Positions 46,930 through 56,595 of a stretch of 64,000 nt of DNA are shown one piece after another; the first letter of the stretch is position 1, and each line of letters begins with the position of its first letter. The stretch is taken from the NCBI RefSeq assembly GCF_016583575.1, contig NZ_NRRG01000032.1:1-64000 (forward strand), given 5' to 3'. Origin of the DNA: Thiocystis violacea. Its GTDB lineage: Bacteria; Pseudomonadota; Gammaproteobacteria; Chromatiales; Chromatiaceae. The translations under genes were made by a program, and so were the position numbers. The notes beneath the pieces were generated by a model, which worked only from the letters and a program-made list of their open reading frames with translations, made no database searches and was not told the origin of the DNA.

Positions 46930-47792
46930 GCTCTTGTACTTATGTTTCCCGAATAGGATGGCCGTGGATGAGGTCGTTACAGTGCCGAGCTGGATATGTG
47001 CCGCGGTGTGCCCACGGTCTGTCCTCCGAGCGCGCTATGCTGGGCCTTTTCGCTGGCCAGCGCAACCCTGGGGAAATACTCGATCACATTGATTTATTGG
47101 CATATTCAAATATTCAGCCAGCCCTTTCGCCACGGTTCACGCGCGGCCGTGGACCGAAGGCGCGGGCTGTCCCGGAGGCTCCTCGCCAGATTCCAGCCGG
47201 CCGGTTGGATAACGGCTTGTTCACAAGTGTCAAGCCCTCTGGCCAGGCCGGACACAGGGGGCGGGCGGCCCCTTCCGGCGAACGAGCGGAAATTCACAAG
47301 ATGCTGAATTAACAAGATTTTCTTGAATCGGTCAAAATTCGTGCAATCTGTTTCGAGACCAGTAACGACGCGCCCTCGACGCGGTTGATCAAATGTTTTG
47401 CACAAAGTTATCCACAGATATTGTTGGCATCTTGGAAAAAGGCATGAGAGGCCAAGCGTTGCGGCAAAATGACGACGAAAAGTCGAAGGATTGACCGCTA
47501 AGTGTCCCCGACACTCGGGGCGGCGATCATGGTGTGTTCCGCGCCGCGGCCCCGCTCGACTTGGCCGGTCCGACCACCGGCCGCCTGGCGCATACACGCC
47601 CCGGAAGGTTCCGCGCAAACCAGGGTGACGTGGACAAGCACCGATCAATCTGGGCTCCGAGCGTATATAATTCGCGTCTGACCGGGCCGGTCATGCCCCG
47701 CATCCGGCCCCCGGTCAAGGATCCCGCCACCGCTCGTGATTCAAACTCCCTCACTTCCGTCATCCTTTTGCCATTCCCCGGAGCTTTCCCCA
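46930..47792. other. 863-bp gene-free stretch between moxR and typA
   Basis: No ORF here resembles a protein. A perfect DnaA box TTATCCACA is at 47408-47416 on its own, and a TATAAT -10 box at 47666-47671 may belong to the typA promoter, though no good -35 lies 16-18 bp upstream. The 47280-47330 part is AT-rich. I see nothing else. Confidence 0.4.
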
Positions 47793-49607
47793 GTGATCGA
47801 AACCCTTCGCAACATCGCCATCATCGCCCACGTCGATCATGGCAAAACCACACTGGTGGATAAGCTCTTGCAGCAATCCGGCACACTGGGCGATCGCTTC
47901 GGGCCGGTGGAGCGGGTCATGGACTCCAACGCGCTGGAGAAGGAGCGCGGCATCACCATCCTCTCCAAGAACACCGCCATCCGCTGGAACGACTACCGCA
48001 TCAACATCGTCGACACCCCCGGCCACGCGGATTTCGGCGGCGAGGTGGAGCGCGTGCTCTCCATGGTCGATTCGGTGCTGCTGCTGGTCGATGCCCAGGA
48101 AGGCCCCATGCCTCAGACCCGTTTCGTGACCAGCAAGGCGTTCGCCCACGGCCTGCGTCCGATCGTGGTCATCAACAAGATCGACCGCCCCGGCGCGCGC
48201 CCGGATTGGGTGATCGACCAGGTTTTCGATCTTTTCGACCGGCTCGGCGCGACCGACGAGCAGCTCGACTTCCCGATCGTCTACGCCTCGGCCATCAACG
48301 GCTATGCCGGACTCGCCAACGACATCACCGAGGGCGACATGACCCCGCTGTTCGAGGCCATCGTCCAGCACTGTCCGGCCCCCGAGGTCGATCCCGACTC
48401 GCCCTTCCAGATGCAGATCTCGACGCTCGACTACAACTCCTATGTGGGCGCCATCGCGGTCGGTCGCATTCGGCATGGCAGCGTGCGACCCAACCAGCAG
48501 ATCATCGTCGTCAAGCCCGACGGCGTGCGTCAGAAGGCCAAGATCGGGCTGGTCTATGGCTATCTGGGTCTGGCGCGTCACGAAGTGCCCCTGGCCACCG
48601 CCGGCGACATCGTGGCCCTGACCGGAATCGAGGCGCCCGGCGTCTCCGACACCCTCTGCGACCCAGAGAACGTTCACGCCATGCCGGCGCTGACCGTCGA
48701 CGAGCCGACCGTCACCATGACCTTCCAGGTCAACACCTCGCCCTTCTGCGGGCGCGACGGCAAATATCTGACCTCGCGCCAGCTCAAGGACCGGCTGGAG
48801 CGCGAGCTCATCCATAACGTCGCCCTGCGGGTCGAGGAAGGCAACGACCCCGAGAAATTCCGCGTCTCCGGGCGCGGCGAGCTGCATCTCTCCATCCTGC
48901 TGGAGAACATGCGCCGCGAGGGTTTCGAGATGGCCGTCTCGCGTCCCGAGGTCATCTTCCGCGAGATCGACGGTCAGATCTGCGAGCCCTACGAGCAGCT
49001 CACGGTCGACATGGACGAGACCTCGCAAGGCGCCATCATGCAGGCGCTCGGCGAGCGGCGCGGCGAGCTCAAGGACATGGTTCCGGACGGCCGGGGCCGG
49101 GTGCGGCTCGACTACGAGATCCCCTCGCGCGGACTGATCGGCTTCCAGACCGAGTTCATGTCGCTGACCTCCGGCACCGGACTCAAATACCACGTCTTCG
49201 ACCGCTATCGTCCGGCCAACATGGGCGGCATCGCCCCCCGGCGCAACGGCGCGCTCATCTCCAACGGCACCGGCAAGGCCCTGGGTTACGCCCTCTTCGC
49301 GCTCCAGGAACGCGGTCGCATGATGGTCTCGCCCAGCGACGAGGTGTACGAAGGCCAGGTGGTCGGCATCCACTCGCGCGACAACGACCTCACCGTCAAT
49401 CCGCTCAAGGCCAAGCAGTTGACCAACATCCGCGCCGCCGGCTCGGACGAGAACATCCTGCTGACCCCGCCCGTCAAGTTCACGCTGGAGCAGGCACTGG
49501 AGTTCATCGAGGACGACGAACTGGTCGAGATCACCCCTAAGGCCATCCGGGTGCGTAAGCGCTACCTGAAGGAGCACGAGCGCAAGCGCGCGAATCGGGG
49601 CGGCTGA
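47793..49607 (+). CDS. typA: Translational GTPase TypA/BipA
   Basis: 604 residues, the family length. G1 [10 protein letters not shown]3 [16 protein letters not shown]4 [16 protein letters not shown]-like domains III and V ([14 protein letters not shown]) and the BipA-specific C-terminus ([18 protein letters not shown]). It is a ribosome-associated GTPase for 50S maturation and stress growth. The start is GTG at 47793 behind CGGAG; the upstream ATT/ATG frame from 47736 is extra. Confidence 0.95.
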   Translation: MIETLRNIAIIAHVDHGKTTLVDKLLQQSGTLGDRFGPVERVMDSNALEKERGITILSKNTAIRWNDYRINIVDTPGHADFGGEVERVLSMVDSVLLLVDAQEGPMPQTRFVTSKAFAHGLRPIVVINKIDRPGARPDWVIDQVFDLFDRLGATDEQLDFPIVYASAINGYAGLANDITEGDMTPLFEAIVQHCPAPEVDPDSPFQMQISTLDYNSYVGAIAVGRIRHGSVRPNQQIIVVKPDGVRQKAKIGLVYGYLGLARHEVPLATAGDIVALTGIEAPGVSDTLCDPENVHAMPALTVDEPTVTMTFQVNTSPFCGRDGKYLTSRQLKDRLERELIHNVALRVEEGNDPEKFRVSGRGELHLSILLENMRREGFEMAVSRPEVIFREIDGQICEPYEQLTVDMDETSQGAIMQALGERRGELKDMVPDGRGRVRLDYEIPSRGLIGFQTEFMSLTSGTGLKYHVFDRYRPANMGGIAPRRNGALISNGTGKALGYALFALQERGRMMVSPSDEVYEGQVVGIHSRDNDLTVNPLKAKQLTNIRAAGSDENILLTPPVKFTLEQALEFIEDDELVEITPKAIRVRKRYLKEHERKRANRGG

Positions 49608-49760
49608 GGGCCGTTCAATAGTAGTCGGTCCGCGTCTAATCCACTCAGGCTGAGCACCTCACGCCTTCGACAATCCCGAGCGCGCGCCGCCAAGGCGCGC
49701 ATCGGGGCGATGCGCGAGACGAGACGAAGGTACGGTGTTCTGTCTTGCGGGGATCGACTA

Positions 49761-49923
49761 AGGCGATTTCCGGGCAAGTCCGTGCCCGACCGAAGGCTCG
49801 GGAGTGGGACAGGATTAACAGGATTCTTCATGATTTACAGGATTAAAAACAGGGCTTTATAAATCCTGTAAATCCTGTCCATGACGGGGCGAATCGCGGG
49901 CACATGGTTTCCCGGAGATCACC
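49761..49923. repeat. Dispersed palindromic repeat, copy B (163 bp)
   Basis: Inverted relative to copy A: AGGCGATTTCCGGGCAAGTCC at the left, GGACAGGATTAACAGGATT, an internal AATCCTGTAAATCCTGTCC, and the right end GGTTTCCCGGAGATCACC. It lies in the 49608-50188 gap after typA. The rest of that gap holds only the rpmBG terminator. Confidence 0.65.
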
Positions 49924-50115
49924 CACAACCCGTCCGAGCCTTTCATCCGTCATCCACGGGATGGCTCGATAAGGCGCTTCCGGACTGCGGAGCCAGGAGA
50001 GCGGGTGGGTGCCGCTCGGGGGATCGAATCGATTCGCTGACAGTCCATGGCCCGGCCAGGGTGCCCGATGGACTGGAGCGCTCGCGAGGACGAGACGCAG
50101 GTCAGCCAAAACGCC

Positions 50116-50140
50116 AAAAGCCCGCCAAGGCGGGCCTTTT
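50116..50140 (-). terminator. Rho-independent terminator of rpmBG
   Basis: GCCCGCC (50120-50126), loop AA, GGCGGGC (50129-50135), flanked by AAAA and TTTT. Read on the minus strand the stem is followed by TTTT, 49 bp after the rpmG stop. Confidence 0.75.
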
Positions 50141-50188
50141 AGACGATCAGGGACGAGCGGACCGGCAGCGAGCGCCGATCGGGAAGGC

Positions 50189-50356
50189 TTACTTGATCTT
50201 GCCTTCCTTGTACATGACGTGCTGGCGGATGACGGGATCGAACTTCTTGATCTCCATCTTGCCGGGCTGATTGCGCTTGTTCTTGGTCGTGGTGTAGAAG
50301 TGACCGGTTCCGGCGCTGGAGTTCAGCCGAATCTTGTCGCGTGCTGCCTTGGCCAT
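50189..50356 (-). CDS. rpmG: 50S ribosomal protein L33
   Basis: 55 residues: [19 protein letters not shown], then [20 protein letters not shown] and the end VMYKEGKIK. It is the cysteine-free L33 type, which does not bind zinc. It follows rpmB by 15 bp, the usual rpmBG pair. Confidence 0.95.
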   Translation of the reverse strand: MAKAARDKIRLNSSAGTGHFYTTTKNKRNQPGKMEIKKFDPVIRQHVMYKEGKIK

Positions 50357-50371
50357 GGATGGATTCTCCGG

Positions 50372-50608
50372 TTAGACCTTGATGCCGCTCGCGCGGACAT
50401 CGACCAAAACGGCATCGATGCCTTTCTTGTCGATGATGCGCATGCCCTTGGTCGTGAGCCGCAGCTTCACCCAGCGCTTCTCCGCCTCGACCCAGAATCT
50501 CTTCTCATGGAGATTGGGCAGGAAACGACGTTTGGTCTTGTTGTTCGCGTGCGAGACGTTGTTGCCGGTGAGGGGGCGTTTACCGGTAACTTGACATACC
50601 TTGGACAT
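50372..50608 (-). CDS. rpmB: 50S ribosomal protein L28
   Basis: 78 residues from the ATG at 50608: [56 protein letters not shown]. The longer frame to 50677 is extra. First gene of rpmBG. Confidence 0.96.
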   Translation of the reverse strand: MSKVCQVTGKRPLTGNNVSHANNKTKRRFLPNLHEKRFWVEAEKRWVKLRLTTKGMRIIDKKGIDAVLVDVRASGIKV

Positions 50609-50741
50609 GGCGGGAATCCCTGCAAGTCGGCGTGTGTTTCGGTGCATAAAGAAGCGGGATCCTAACACGTCGGTCAAAATCCACGCAAGTCACCGAGATG
50701 GCTCGGGTGCGACCATAACCGATGCGGTGGCTAAACCCTAG

Positions 50742-50891
50742 GTTCCATTTGACCTGTCCGAGGCCCACATGCCAACGTCTGGGATCATCGACGCTGAGAA
50801 GAGCGACCTGTTCGACGTGCTGGCGGTTGACGACCTCGGGCGACCGGATGCCATCGGCTGGGTCTTTAGCGGTTTCCAGAAGCATCTTTAA
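50742..50891 (+). pseudogene. Internally deleted tail of a type I restriction subunit R (HsdR)-like gene
   Basis: In one frame: AEKSDLFDVLA, immediately followed by DLGRPDAIGWVFSGFQKHL and TAA (50889-50891). HsdR C-termini have SDLFDVLAYVAF… and, some 100 residues later, DLGKPxxIxxxFxGFQKHLY. Here the intervening part is missing and the last residue dropped. There is no upstream coding region. The remaining 50609-51017 gap shows nothing else except a weak repeat resemblance at 50951-50990. Confidence 0.4.
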
Positions 50892-51017
50892 TCTGGAGGC
50901 GTGAGCCGAGTCCCAGGAACTTCACTCGATCCTGGAAATCCCCTTTATCTGGCGTATCCATCCACCGGGACGGGGTTTCGGGAAATCACCAACGCGCCTT
51001 TCAGCGCTAGCGGAATC

Positions 51018-52088
51018 ATGTCGATGAAAACACGAAAGAATCTCGCGCTCGGTCTGAGCGGGCTCGGGCTGATCCTGGCGATCGCCGGGCCTTTGCTGCC
51101 GGGCGGTATCCATCTGGCGCCGAACGATCCGCCTCGGACCGGGCATGTGACGGATCTTGTCGCCACGGCCGGGGGCGACATTCTCGCGGGTACCCAGGCG
51201 GGTGAGGTCTGGCGCTTCCGCGATGGGGTCTGGACGCGGATCAATCAGTACCTGGGCGAGCAGCCGGTGATCGCCATGCTCGGCGAGCCGGGGCGTGCAC
51301 CGGTTGGGACGGCGGGCGGACTCTATTTCGCGCCGGTCGGGGCGCCGCCGCTGGAGGAGCGGGTCGGGAGCCTGCTGGCGACCGACCAGGGGCTCCTGGC
51401 CGGAACCGCCACCGGTGTGCGGCGGCTCGTCAATGGCGTCTGGCAGGTTCTGGAGCCGAAGGCGAACATCTACTGTCTTCATGATCAACGGACGGACGCC
51501 GGACATTGGTGGCATGCCGGCACCATTGGCGCCGGGGTCTTCTCCACCCCGGCGGGCGATCCGGCGACGGCCTGGCGGGCGAACAGCGAGGGGCTGCCGG
51601 CCGACGTGAAGGTGTTCGGTTTCGCGACCAGCCGGGGCGGCCGGCTTCTGGCCGGGACCGATCAGGGTCTGTTCTGGCAAACGCGACCGGGCGAGGTCTG
51701 GCGGTCGCTGCATCCCGAACTCAAGGGCCAACGGGTGTTGTCGCTACACCTGACCACGGACGGCGGCGCGCAAGGCGCGGAGCGCCTCTGGATCGGACGC
51801 GACGATGGGCTCTACTCGTTTGGGATTTCGGACGAGGACGATGGCTTGATCACCGAGGATCCATTGTTGCCGGCCGACACGGTCGAAAACCAGCCGCCGT
51901 TCGGGATCGGCCGTATCGTTTCCGCTGGAGATCGGATCATGGTGGGTGCCGGCGCCGTGTATGAATATGGTCCGACTCAATTACGCGGCTGGTACTGGAT
52001 CTCGCTGGCTGGCGTGATCCTGATCCTGATCGCCGGTTGGCTGATGCCCAGACCGCCATCCGCGACGCCGGGCGCGGGGGCCGACTGA
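51018..52088 (+). CDS. Membrane-anchored beta-propeller-like protein, function unknown
   Basis: About 356 residues from the ATG at 51018. The N-terminal helix LALGLSGLGLILAIAGPLLP is followed by about six sheet repeats of the type GGDILAGTQAGEVWRFRDGVW, RLLAGTDQGLFWQTRPGEVW and ERLWIGRDDGLYSFG. Such W/GT/DGL repeats occur in ligand-sensor or photosynthesis-assembly (YCF48-like) propellers. A C-terminal helix (GWYWISLAGVILILIAGWLM) closes it, so the propeller lies between two membrane anchors, probably in the periplasm. No catalytic motif. It is followed by ald after about 70 bp. The ATG choice is uncertain; the frame is open to 50901. Confidence 0.65.
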   Translation: MSMKTRKNLALGLSGLGLILAIAGPLLPGGIHLAPNDPPRTGHVTDLVATAGGDILAGTQAGEVWRFRDGVWTRINQYLGEQPVIAMLGEPGRAPVGTAGGLYFAPVGAPPLEERVGSLLATDQGLLAGTATGVRRLVNGVWQVLEPKANIYCLHDQRTDAGHWWHAGTIGAGVFSTPAGDPATAWRANSEGLPADVKVFGFATSRGGRLLAGTDQGLFWQTRPGEVWRSLHPELKGQRVLSLHLTTDGGAQGAERLWIGRDDGLYSFGISDEDDGLITEDPLLPADTVENQPPFGIGRIVSAGDRIMVGAGAVYEYGPTQLRGWYWISLAGVILILIAGWLMPRPPSATPGAGAD

Positions 52089-52157
52089 ACCGCGATCCAG
52101 GACGGCTGGCCGCCTCGGTCGAGCCGTCGCGACTCAACCGCCGGGGGATGTTTGCCC

Positions 52158-53285
52158 ATGAACGTCGGTGTGCCCAGGGAAATCAAGAACCATGAGTATC
52201 GCGTCGGGCTGACGCCGGCCTCGGTCCAGGCGTTGTCGGCGCGCGGGCACCGGGTGCTGGTCGAGTCCCGGGCCGGCGCGGCGATCGGTTTCCAGGACGC
52301 GGATTATCTGTCCGCCGGTGCCCGGATTTCGTCATCGGCCGAGGAGGTCTTCGCGCGCTCCGAGTTGATCGTCAAGGTCAAGGAGCCCCTGGCGGTCGAG
52401 CGTGGCTGGCTGCACGCGGGTCACACGCTCTTCACCTTTCTCCATCTCGCCCCGGATCTCGCCCAGACTTTGGATCTGATGGCGAGCGGGGCCATCGGCA
52501 TCGCCTACGAGACGGTCACGGACGCCACCGGGCATCTACCGCTGCTGACGCCCATGTCGGAGGTGGCCGGCCGACTCTCGATCCAGGCCGGCGCCCATTG
52601 TCTCGAACAGGCCCAGGGCGGACGCGGCCTCCTGCTGGGCGGTGTCCCAGGGGTCGAGCCGGCGCGGGTGACGGTGATCGGGGCGGGGGTCGTGGGACGC
52701 AACGCGATCGCCATGGCCGTTGGTCTGGGCGCGGACGTGAGTGTTCTGGATCGCGACCTCGACGCCCTGCGGCGTCTGGACGAGCGCTTCGGCAATCGCG
52801 TTCGCACCCTGTTCTCGGCGGCGCACCTCCTGGAGCCATGCGTCCTGGAGGCGGATCTGGTGATCGGCGCGGTGCTGGTCCCAGGGGCGGCGGCCCCCAA
52901 GCTGGTCACGCGCGAGATGGTCGGGCGCATGAAGAAGGGCTCGGTGCTGGTGGATGTCGCCATCGATCAGGGCGGCTGCTTCGAGACCTCGCGTCCGACC
53001 ACCCATCAGGATCCGACCTTCCAGATCGATGGGGTCGTTCACTATTGCGTGACCAACATGCCGGGCGCGGTGGCGCGGACCTCGACCCTGGCCCTGAACA
53101 ACGCCACCCTGCCGTTCGTGCTGGCGCTGGCGGACAAGGGCGCGCGCCGGGCGTTGCTGGAGGATCCGCGTCTGCGCGACGGGTTGAACGTGGCGAACGG
53201 GCGTCTCTGTCGGCGGGAGGTCGCGCAGGCGCACGCGCTGGATTACGTCCCGGCCCTGGAGGTGCTTGAGGCGATCCCTGACTGA
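52158..53285 (+). CDS. ald: Alanine dehydrogenase
   Basis: 375 residues. The N-terminal [20 protein letters not shown] (substrate Arg), IVKVKEPL with the substrate-binding Lys, [18 protein letters not shown], and Rossmann [18 protein letters not shown] bind pyruvate and [22 protein letters not shown] holds the catalytic Asp, and [25 protein letters not shown] is typical. It interconverts alanine and pyruvate/ammonia with NAD. The ATG at 52158 fits; a TTG at 52152 is extra. Confidence 0.95.
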   Translation: MNVGVPREIKNHEYRVGLTPASVQALSARGHRVLVESRAGAAIGFQDADYLSAGARISSSAEEVFARSELIVKVKEPLAVERGWLHAGHTLFTFLHLAPDLAQTLDLMASGAIGIAYETVTDATGHLPLLTPMSEVAGRLSIQAGAHCLEQAQGGRGLLLGGVPGVEPARVTVIGAGVVGRNAIAMAVGLGADVSVLDRDLDALRRLDERFGNRVRTLFSAAHLLEPCVLEADLVIGAVLVPGAAAPKLVTREMVGRMKKGSVLVDVAIDQGGCFETSRPTTHQDPTFQIDGVVHYCVTNMPGAVARTSTLALNNATLPFVLALADKGARRALLEDPRLRDGLNVANGRLCRREVAQAHALDYVPALEVLEAIPD

Positions 53286-53476
53286 TGCATGACGCGCGTG
53301 GCTCGCGAGCCGGCGTCCTCGCGGATCGCCGAGGGCCATGCTCCCCGGCGCGCCCGCGCCTCCCGCCTTGTCGCCCTCTCGGGTGTAGACTGTCCTCTCG
53401 GGCGCGATGCGCCTGGGTCCGTTCAACAGGCCGTGGGATGTCGCCGACGGCCTAGCCCTGGAGATCTGTCTGACGT

Positions 53477-54532
53477 ATGCCGGTGTTGCCTGATGCTTGG
53501 ATTGGTTGGGATCTGGGCGCTACCCGCCTGAAAGCGGTTCGGCTCGATCGCTCGGGGTGCGTGCGTGCGGTGGTCCTGATCGCTTGCCCGCTGGGCCAGG
53601 GCTTCGATCGGCTCGCGCCCGCGATTCAGGAGGCCCTGGAACGACTCGGTCGGCCCAAGGCCCGCCATGCGCTGACCATGACCGTCGAGCTGGCCCGTCT
53701 GTTCGAGGATCGCGCCCAAGGAGTCGAGACACTGGTCTCCCTGATGCGAGACGCCCTGCCCGACGAAACGCTCCTGGTCTACGCGGGCGCGGCTGGCTTG
53801 ATCGGGCCGGACGCGGCCAGCGGCATGCGCGCCCAGGTCGCCTCGGCGCGCTGGATGGCGCCGGCCGCGCTGGCCACCAGTCATCTCCCGCGAGGGCTGG
53901 TGGTGGATGTCGGGAGCGCCACCGTCGATCTGGTTCCATTCGCGGATCACGAGGTGCTGGCCTGGGGCGCGACGGATCACGAACGGCTGCTGCATGGCGA
54001 GCTACTCTATTCCGGTGTGTCGAGCACCCCGCTGATGGCCCTGGCTCGACAGGTGCCGTTCGATGGCGCCTGGGTTCCCTTGATCGCGGAGCCTTTCGCG
54101 ACGACCGCCGACATCCATCGGCTCACCGGCGATCTGCCGGAACCGAGCGAGATTCCGCCGGGCGCCGAGGGTCGCGAGGGGAAGGCGACGGCCAGCGCGC
54201 GACGACTGGCCCGGATGCTCGGACTGGCGGAGGCGTCGGGCGATCCGGGGGCTTGGACACGAACCGCCGAGTATCTGTCCGAGTGCCAACTGCGCCGCCT
54301 CGTGGATGCCGCGGCCTGTCTGCTCTCGCGTGCCGACTGTGCTGACACGACGCCGATCGTGGGGGCCGGGGTCGGTTGCTTTCTGGCGGTTCGACTCGCC
54401 GAGCGACTGAAGCGCCCCTATGTCGGATTCGATACCCTGCTGGCCTGCGAATGGAGCGGGTCGCCCCCTGTCTCCGACTGCGCCCCGGCGGCGGCGGTGG
54501 CCGCCCTGGCCGTTGAATCCTATCCCTTGTGA
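53477..54532 (+). CDS. H4MPT-linked C1-transfer pathway protein (MfnF / hydantoinase-oxoprolinase-like, TIGR03123-type)
   Basis: 351 residues with the ASKHA-type ATP-binding pattern: WIGWDLGATRLKAVRLD, VVDVGSATVDLVPF, and HGELLYSGVSSTPLMALA followed by LTGDLPEPSEIPP. This family was defined next to tetrahydromethanopterin and methanofuran genes in methylotrophs; the archaeal homologue builds methanofuran. The TGA overlaps the pabB GTG (GTGA), and PabB supplies 4-aminobenzoate, a tetrahydromethanopterin precursor. No other C1-pathway genes (fae, mch, fhc) are in this window, so the pathway cannot be shown here. Confidence 0.75.
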   Translation: MPVLPDAWIGWDLGATRLKAVRLDRSGCVRAVVLIACPLGQGFDRLAPAIQEALERLGRPKARHALTMTVELARLFEDRAQGVETLVSLMRDALPDETLLVYAGAAGLIGPDAASGMRAQVASARWMAPAALATSHLPRGLVVDVGSATVDLVPFADHEVLAWGATDHERLLHGELLYSGVSSTPLMALARQVPFDGAWVPLIAEPFATTADIHRLTGDLPEPSEIPPGAEGREGKATASARRLARMLGLAEASGDPGAWTRTAEYLSECQLRRLVDAAACLLSRADCADTTPIVGAGVGCFLAVRLAERLKRPYVGFDTLLACEWSGSPPVSDCAPAAAVAALAVESYPL

Positions 54533-55917
54533 GTCCGCCGCTGGTCCGGGATTTTCCCTATCGTCCGGATAGCGCGGCACTGTTCGAGGCGTTGCTGGAT
54601 TGTTCCCGGCCGGTCTTTCTCGACAGCGGCCGTCCCTTTTGTTCCCAGGGTCGTTTCGACATCCTGACCGCCGATCCAGGCCAGGTGCTCGTCACCCGCG
54701 GGCTCAAGACCGAGTGGCGCTCGGCCCATGGAGCGCGCCTCTCGCTCGACGATCCCTTCCGGCTGCTGGCGGACGCGCTCGGTCCCCTTCGCTCGGGGAT
54801 GGCCGGCCTGCCATTCGTCGGCGGGGCGGTCGGCTATTTCGGATACGATCTCGGCCGGTGCCTGGCGCGCTCGCCGAGTCGGGTGGAGGATGACCCACCG
54901 TTCCCGGACATGGCCCTGGGCCTCTACGACTGGGCCCTGGTCGTGGATCATGTCGAGCGTCGCAGCCGTCTGGTCGGCCTGGACCGGGCGATGGTGTCGG
55001 AGTACGAGGGGCGGTTGTCCTCGGCTCTCGACGGTCCCCCGCGCGGACGTCCGCGCGCCTCCTTCCGGGCGCTCGGTCGGGTTACATCCAACCTGACCCA
55101 GGGGCGCTACCTGGAATCCGTCGCGCGCATCAAGCGCTATCTCCATGAGGGCGACTGCTATCAGGTCAATTTCGCCCAACGCTTCTCGGTGCCCGCCGAG
55201 GGCGATCCCTGGCACGCCTACAGGATCCTGCGGACGCTCAACCCGGCCCCCTTCGGTGCCTATCTGGCGACGCCCGATGGTCAGGTGTTGTGCTCCTCGC
55301 CGGAACGCTTCCTGGAGGCGCGGGACGGCTGGGTGGAAACCAAGCCCATCAAGGGGACATGCCCACGCGGGAAGGATCCAGCCGAGGACCGGCGTCTGGC
55401 GGACGCGCTGCGTCTGAGCCCAAAGGATCGCGCGGAGAACGTCATGATCGTCGACCTGATGCGCAACGACCTGGGCCAGGTCTGCGCGATCGGCAGCATC
55501 CGTGTCCCCAAGCTGTTCGAGGTCGAGAGCTTCGCCCGCGTGCACCATCTGGTGAGCACCGTCACCGGGCGTCTGGCCGAGGGACGCACGGCGGTGGATC
55601 TGCTGCGAGCCTGCTTTCCGGGCGGATCCATCACGGGCGCGCCCAAGCGGCGGGCGATGGAGGTGATCGATGAGCTGGAGCCGCATCGGCGCGGTGTCTA
55701 TTGCGGGGCGATCGGCTATCTGGGATTCGATGGCGCCATGGACACCAACATCGCCATTCGCACCCTGGTTCAGTCCGCCGGCACCGCGCGGCTCTGGGCC
55801 GGCGGTGGCATCGTGGCCGACTCCGACCCTGAAGCCGAGTATCGAGAGACCTTTCACAAGGCCGCGCCCCTGCTGGATCTGCTTGAGCACCTGAGATGGC
55901 GTGGCGCGGAGCCTTGA
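54529..55917 (+). CDS. pabB: Aminodeoxychorismate synthase component I
   Basis: 462 residues of the chorismate-binding fold. PIKGTCPRG (the PIKGT motif marks PabB, against PIAGT in TrpE), IKRYLHEGDCYQVNFAQRF, LMRNDLGQVCAIGSI and CFPGGSITGAPKRRAMEVI. It makes 4-amino-4-deoxychorismate for folate or pterin cofactors, probably with the TrpG amidotransferase. The start is GTG at 54529, overlapping the preceding stop (GTGA), so the two genes are translated together. Confidence 0.92.
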   Translation: MSPPLVRDFPYRPDSAALFEALLDCSRPVFLDSGRPFCSQGRFDILTADPGQVLVTRGLKTEWRSAHGARLSLDDPFRLLADALGPLRSGMAGLPFVGGAVGYFGYDLGRCLARSPSRVEDDPPFPDMALGLYDWALVVDHVERRSRLVGLDRAMVSEYEGRLSSALDGPPRGRPRASFRALGRVTSNLTQGRYLESVARIKRYLHEGDCYQVNFAQRFSVPAEGDPWHAYRILRTLNPAPFGAYLATPDGQVLCSSPERFLEARDGWVETKPIKGTCPRGKDPAEDRRLADALRLSPKDRAENVMIVDLMRNDLGQVCAIGSIRVPKLFEVESFARVHHLVSTVTGRLAEGRTAVDLLRACFPGGSITGAPKRRAMEVIDELEPHRRGVYCGAIGYLGFDGAMDTNIAIRTLVQSAGTARLWAGGGIVADSDPEAEYRETFHKAAPLLDLLEHLRWRGAEP

Positions 55918-56082
55918 GCGGCGCGCGCCTGGCCGACGAGGTTCAATCGACGTTCGGTGCTGTCTTGCCGACAACTTTTTCGGTGGACGGTTGTCAGCTA
56001 GGTGGTGAGCGGCATTCACCAAGGATCCAGCCCCGAATGCCGCGCGATATCACCATTCAACGAAACCACTCGCGAGGCGCGC

Positions 56083-56403
56083 ATGAAGAGGTACTTCAAA
56101 CATCGGGTTGATCCTGGTCTTGGCCGCTGGCTCGACGATCTGGCCCTTCGCCTGATCCGTGAAGGCACGCGGGCGCGCCGGGTGCTTGAGGCCGGACTCG
56201 ACGCCTGGGGAGACGATCCGCTCCATCTGGCCGGACCTGACGTCCTCGGTGAAACCCGGCTCGAAGCCCGGATCCGAGCCATCTTCACCGGTCACTCGGA
56301 CGTGCCTGGAATGCGCGCCATGACCCCTAGCGGGCGGGCGACGCCTTTGGATATGGAGATGGTTGGGCGGATCCGCTCGCGCACCCGCCTGATCGAATCC
56401 TGA
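56083..56403 (+). CDS. Small hypothetical protein
   Basis: 106 residues from the ATG at 56083. It is arginine-rich: the N-terminal KRYFKHRVDPGLGRWLDDLALRLIREGTRARRVL is helical, and a polar half follows (TRLEARIRAIFTGHSDVP). No membrane segment and no known motif; I do not recognise it. The codon pattern is like the neighbours and the frame fits the spacing before the RNase J-like gene, but it may be fortuitous. Confidence 0.4.
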   Translation: MKRYFKHRVDPGLGRWLDDLALRLIREGTRARRVLEAGLDAWGDDPLHLAGPDVLGETRLEARIRAIFTGHSDVPGMRAMTPSGRATPLDMEMVGRIRSRTRLIES

Positions 56404-56595
56404 TCCCGGAGCAAGTAGCCGGCGTCGCGGTAGCGGCTCCGATCCATCGGTTGCGTGGGCGAGGCCTTCGAGAGGCCGGGATCGGATGCCGCTGGCGTGG
56501 GTTTGCCGAGCTTGACCCTTAGTGCCAGACTGACAGGGTCCGTTACGGATTCGGACGGGTCGTTTTCCACCTGACCGAGCCCTCATGTCCTAGCG

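Noticed and set aside
46930-47792. Chromosome origin (oriC)
   Set aside because: One DnaA box only, no box cluster, no AT-rich unwinding region with repeats, and dnaA, dnaN, gidA and rpmH are absent from the window.
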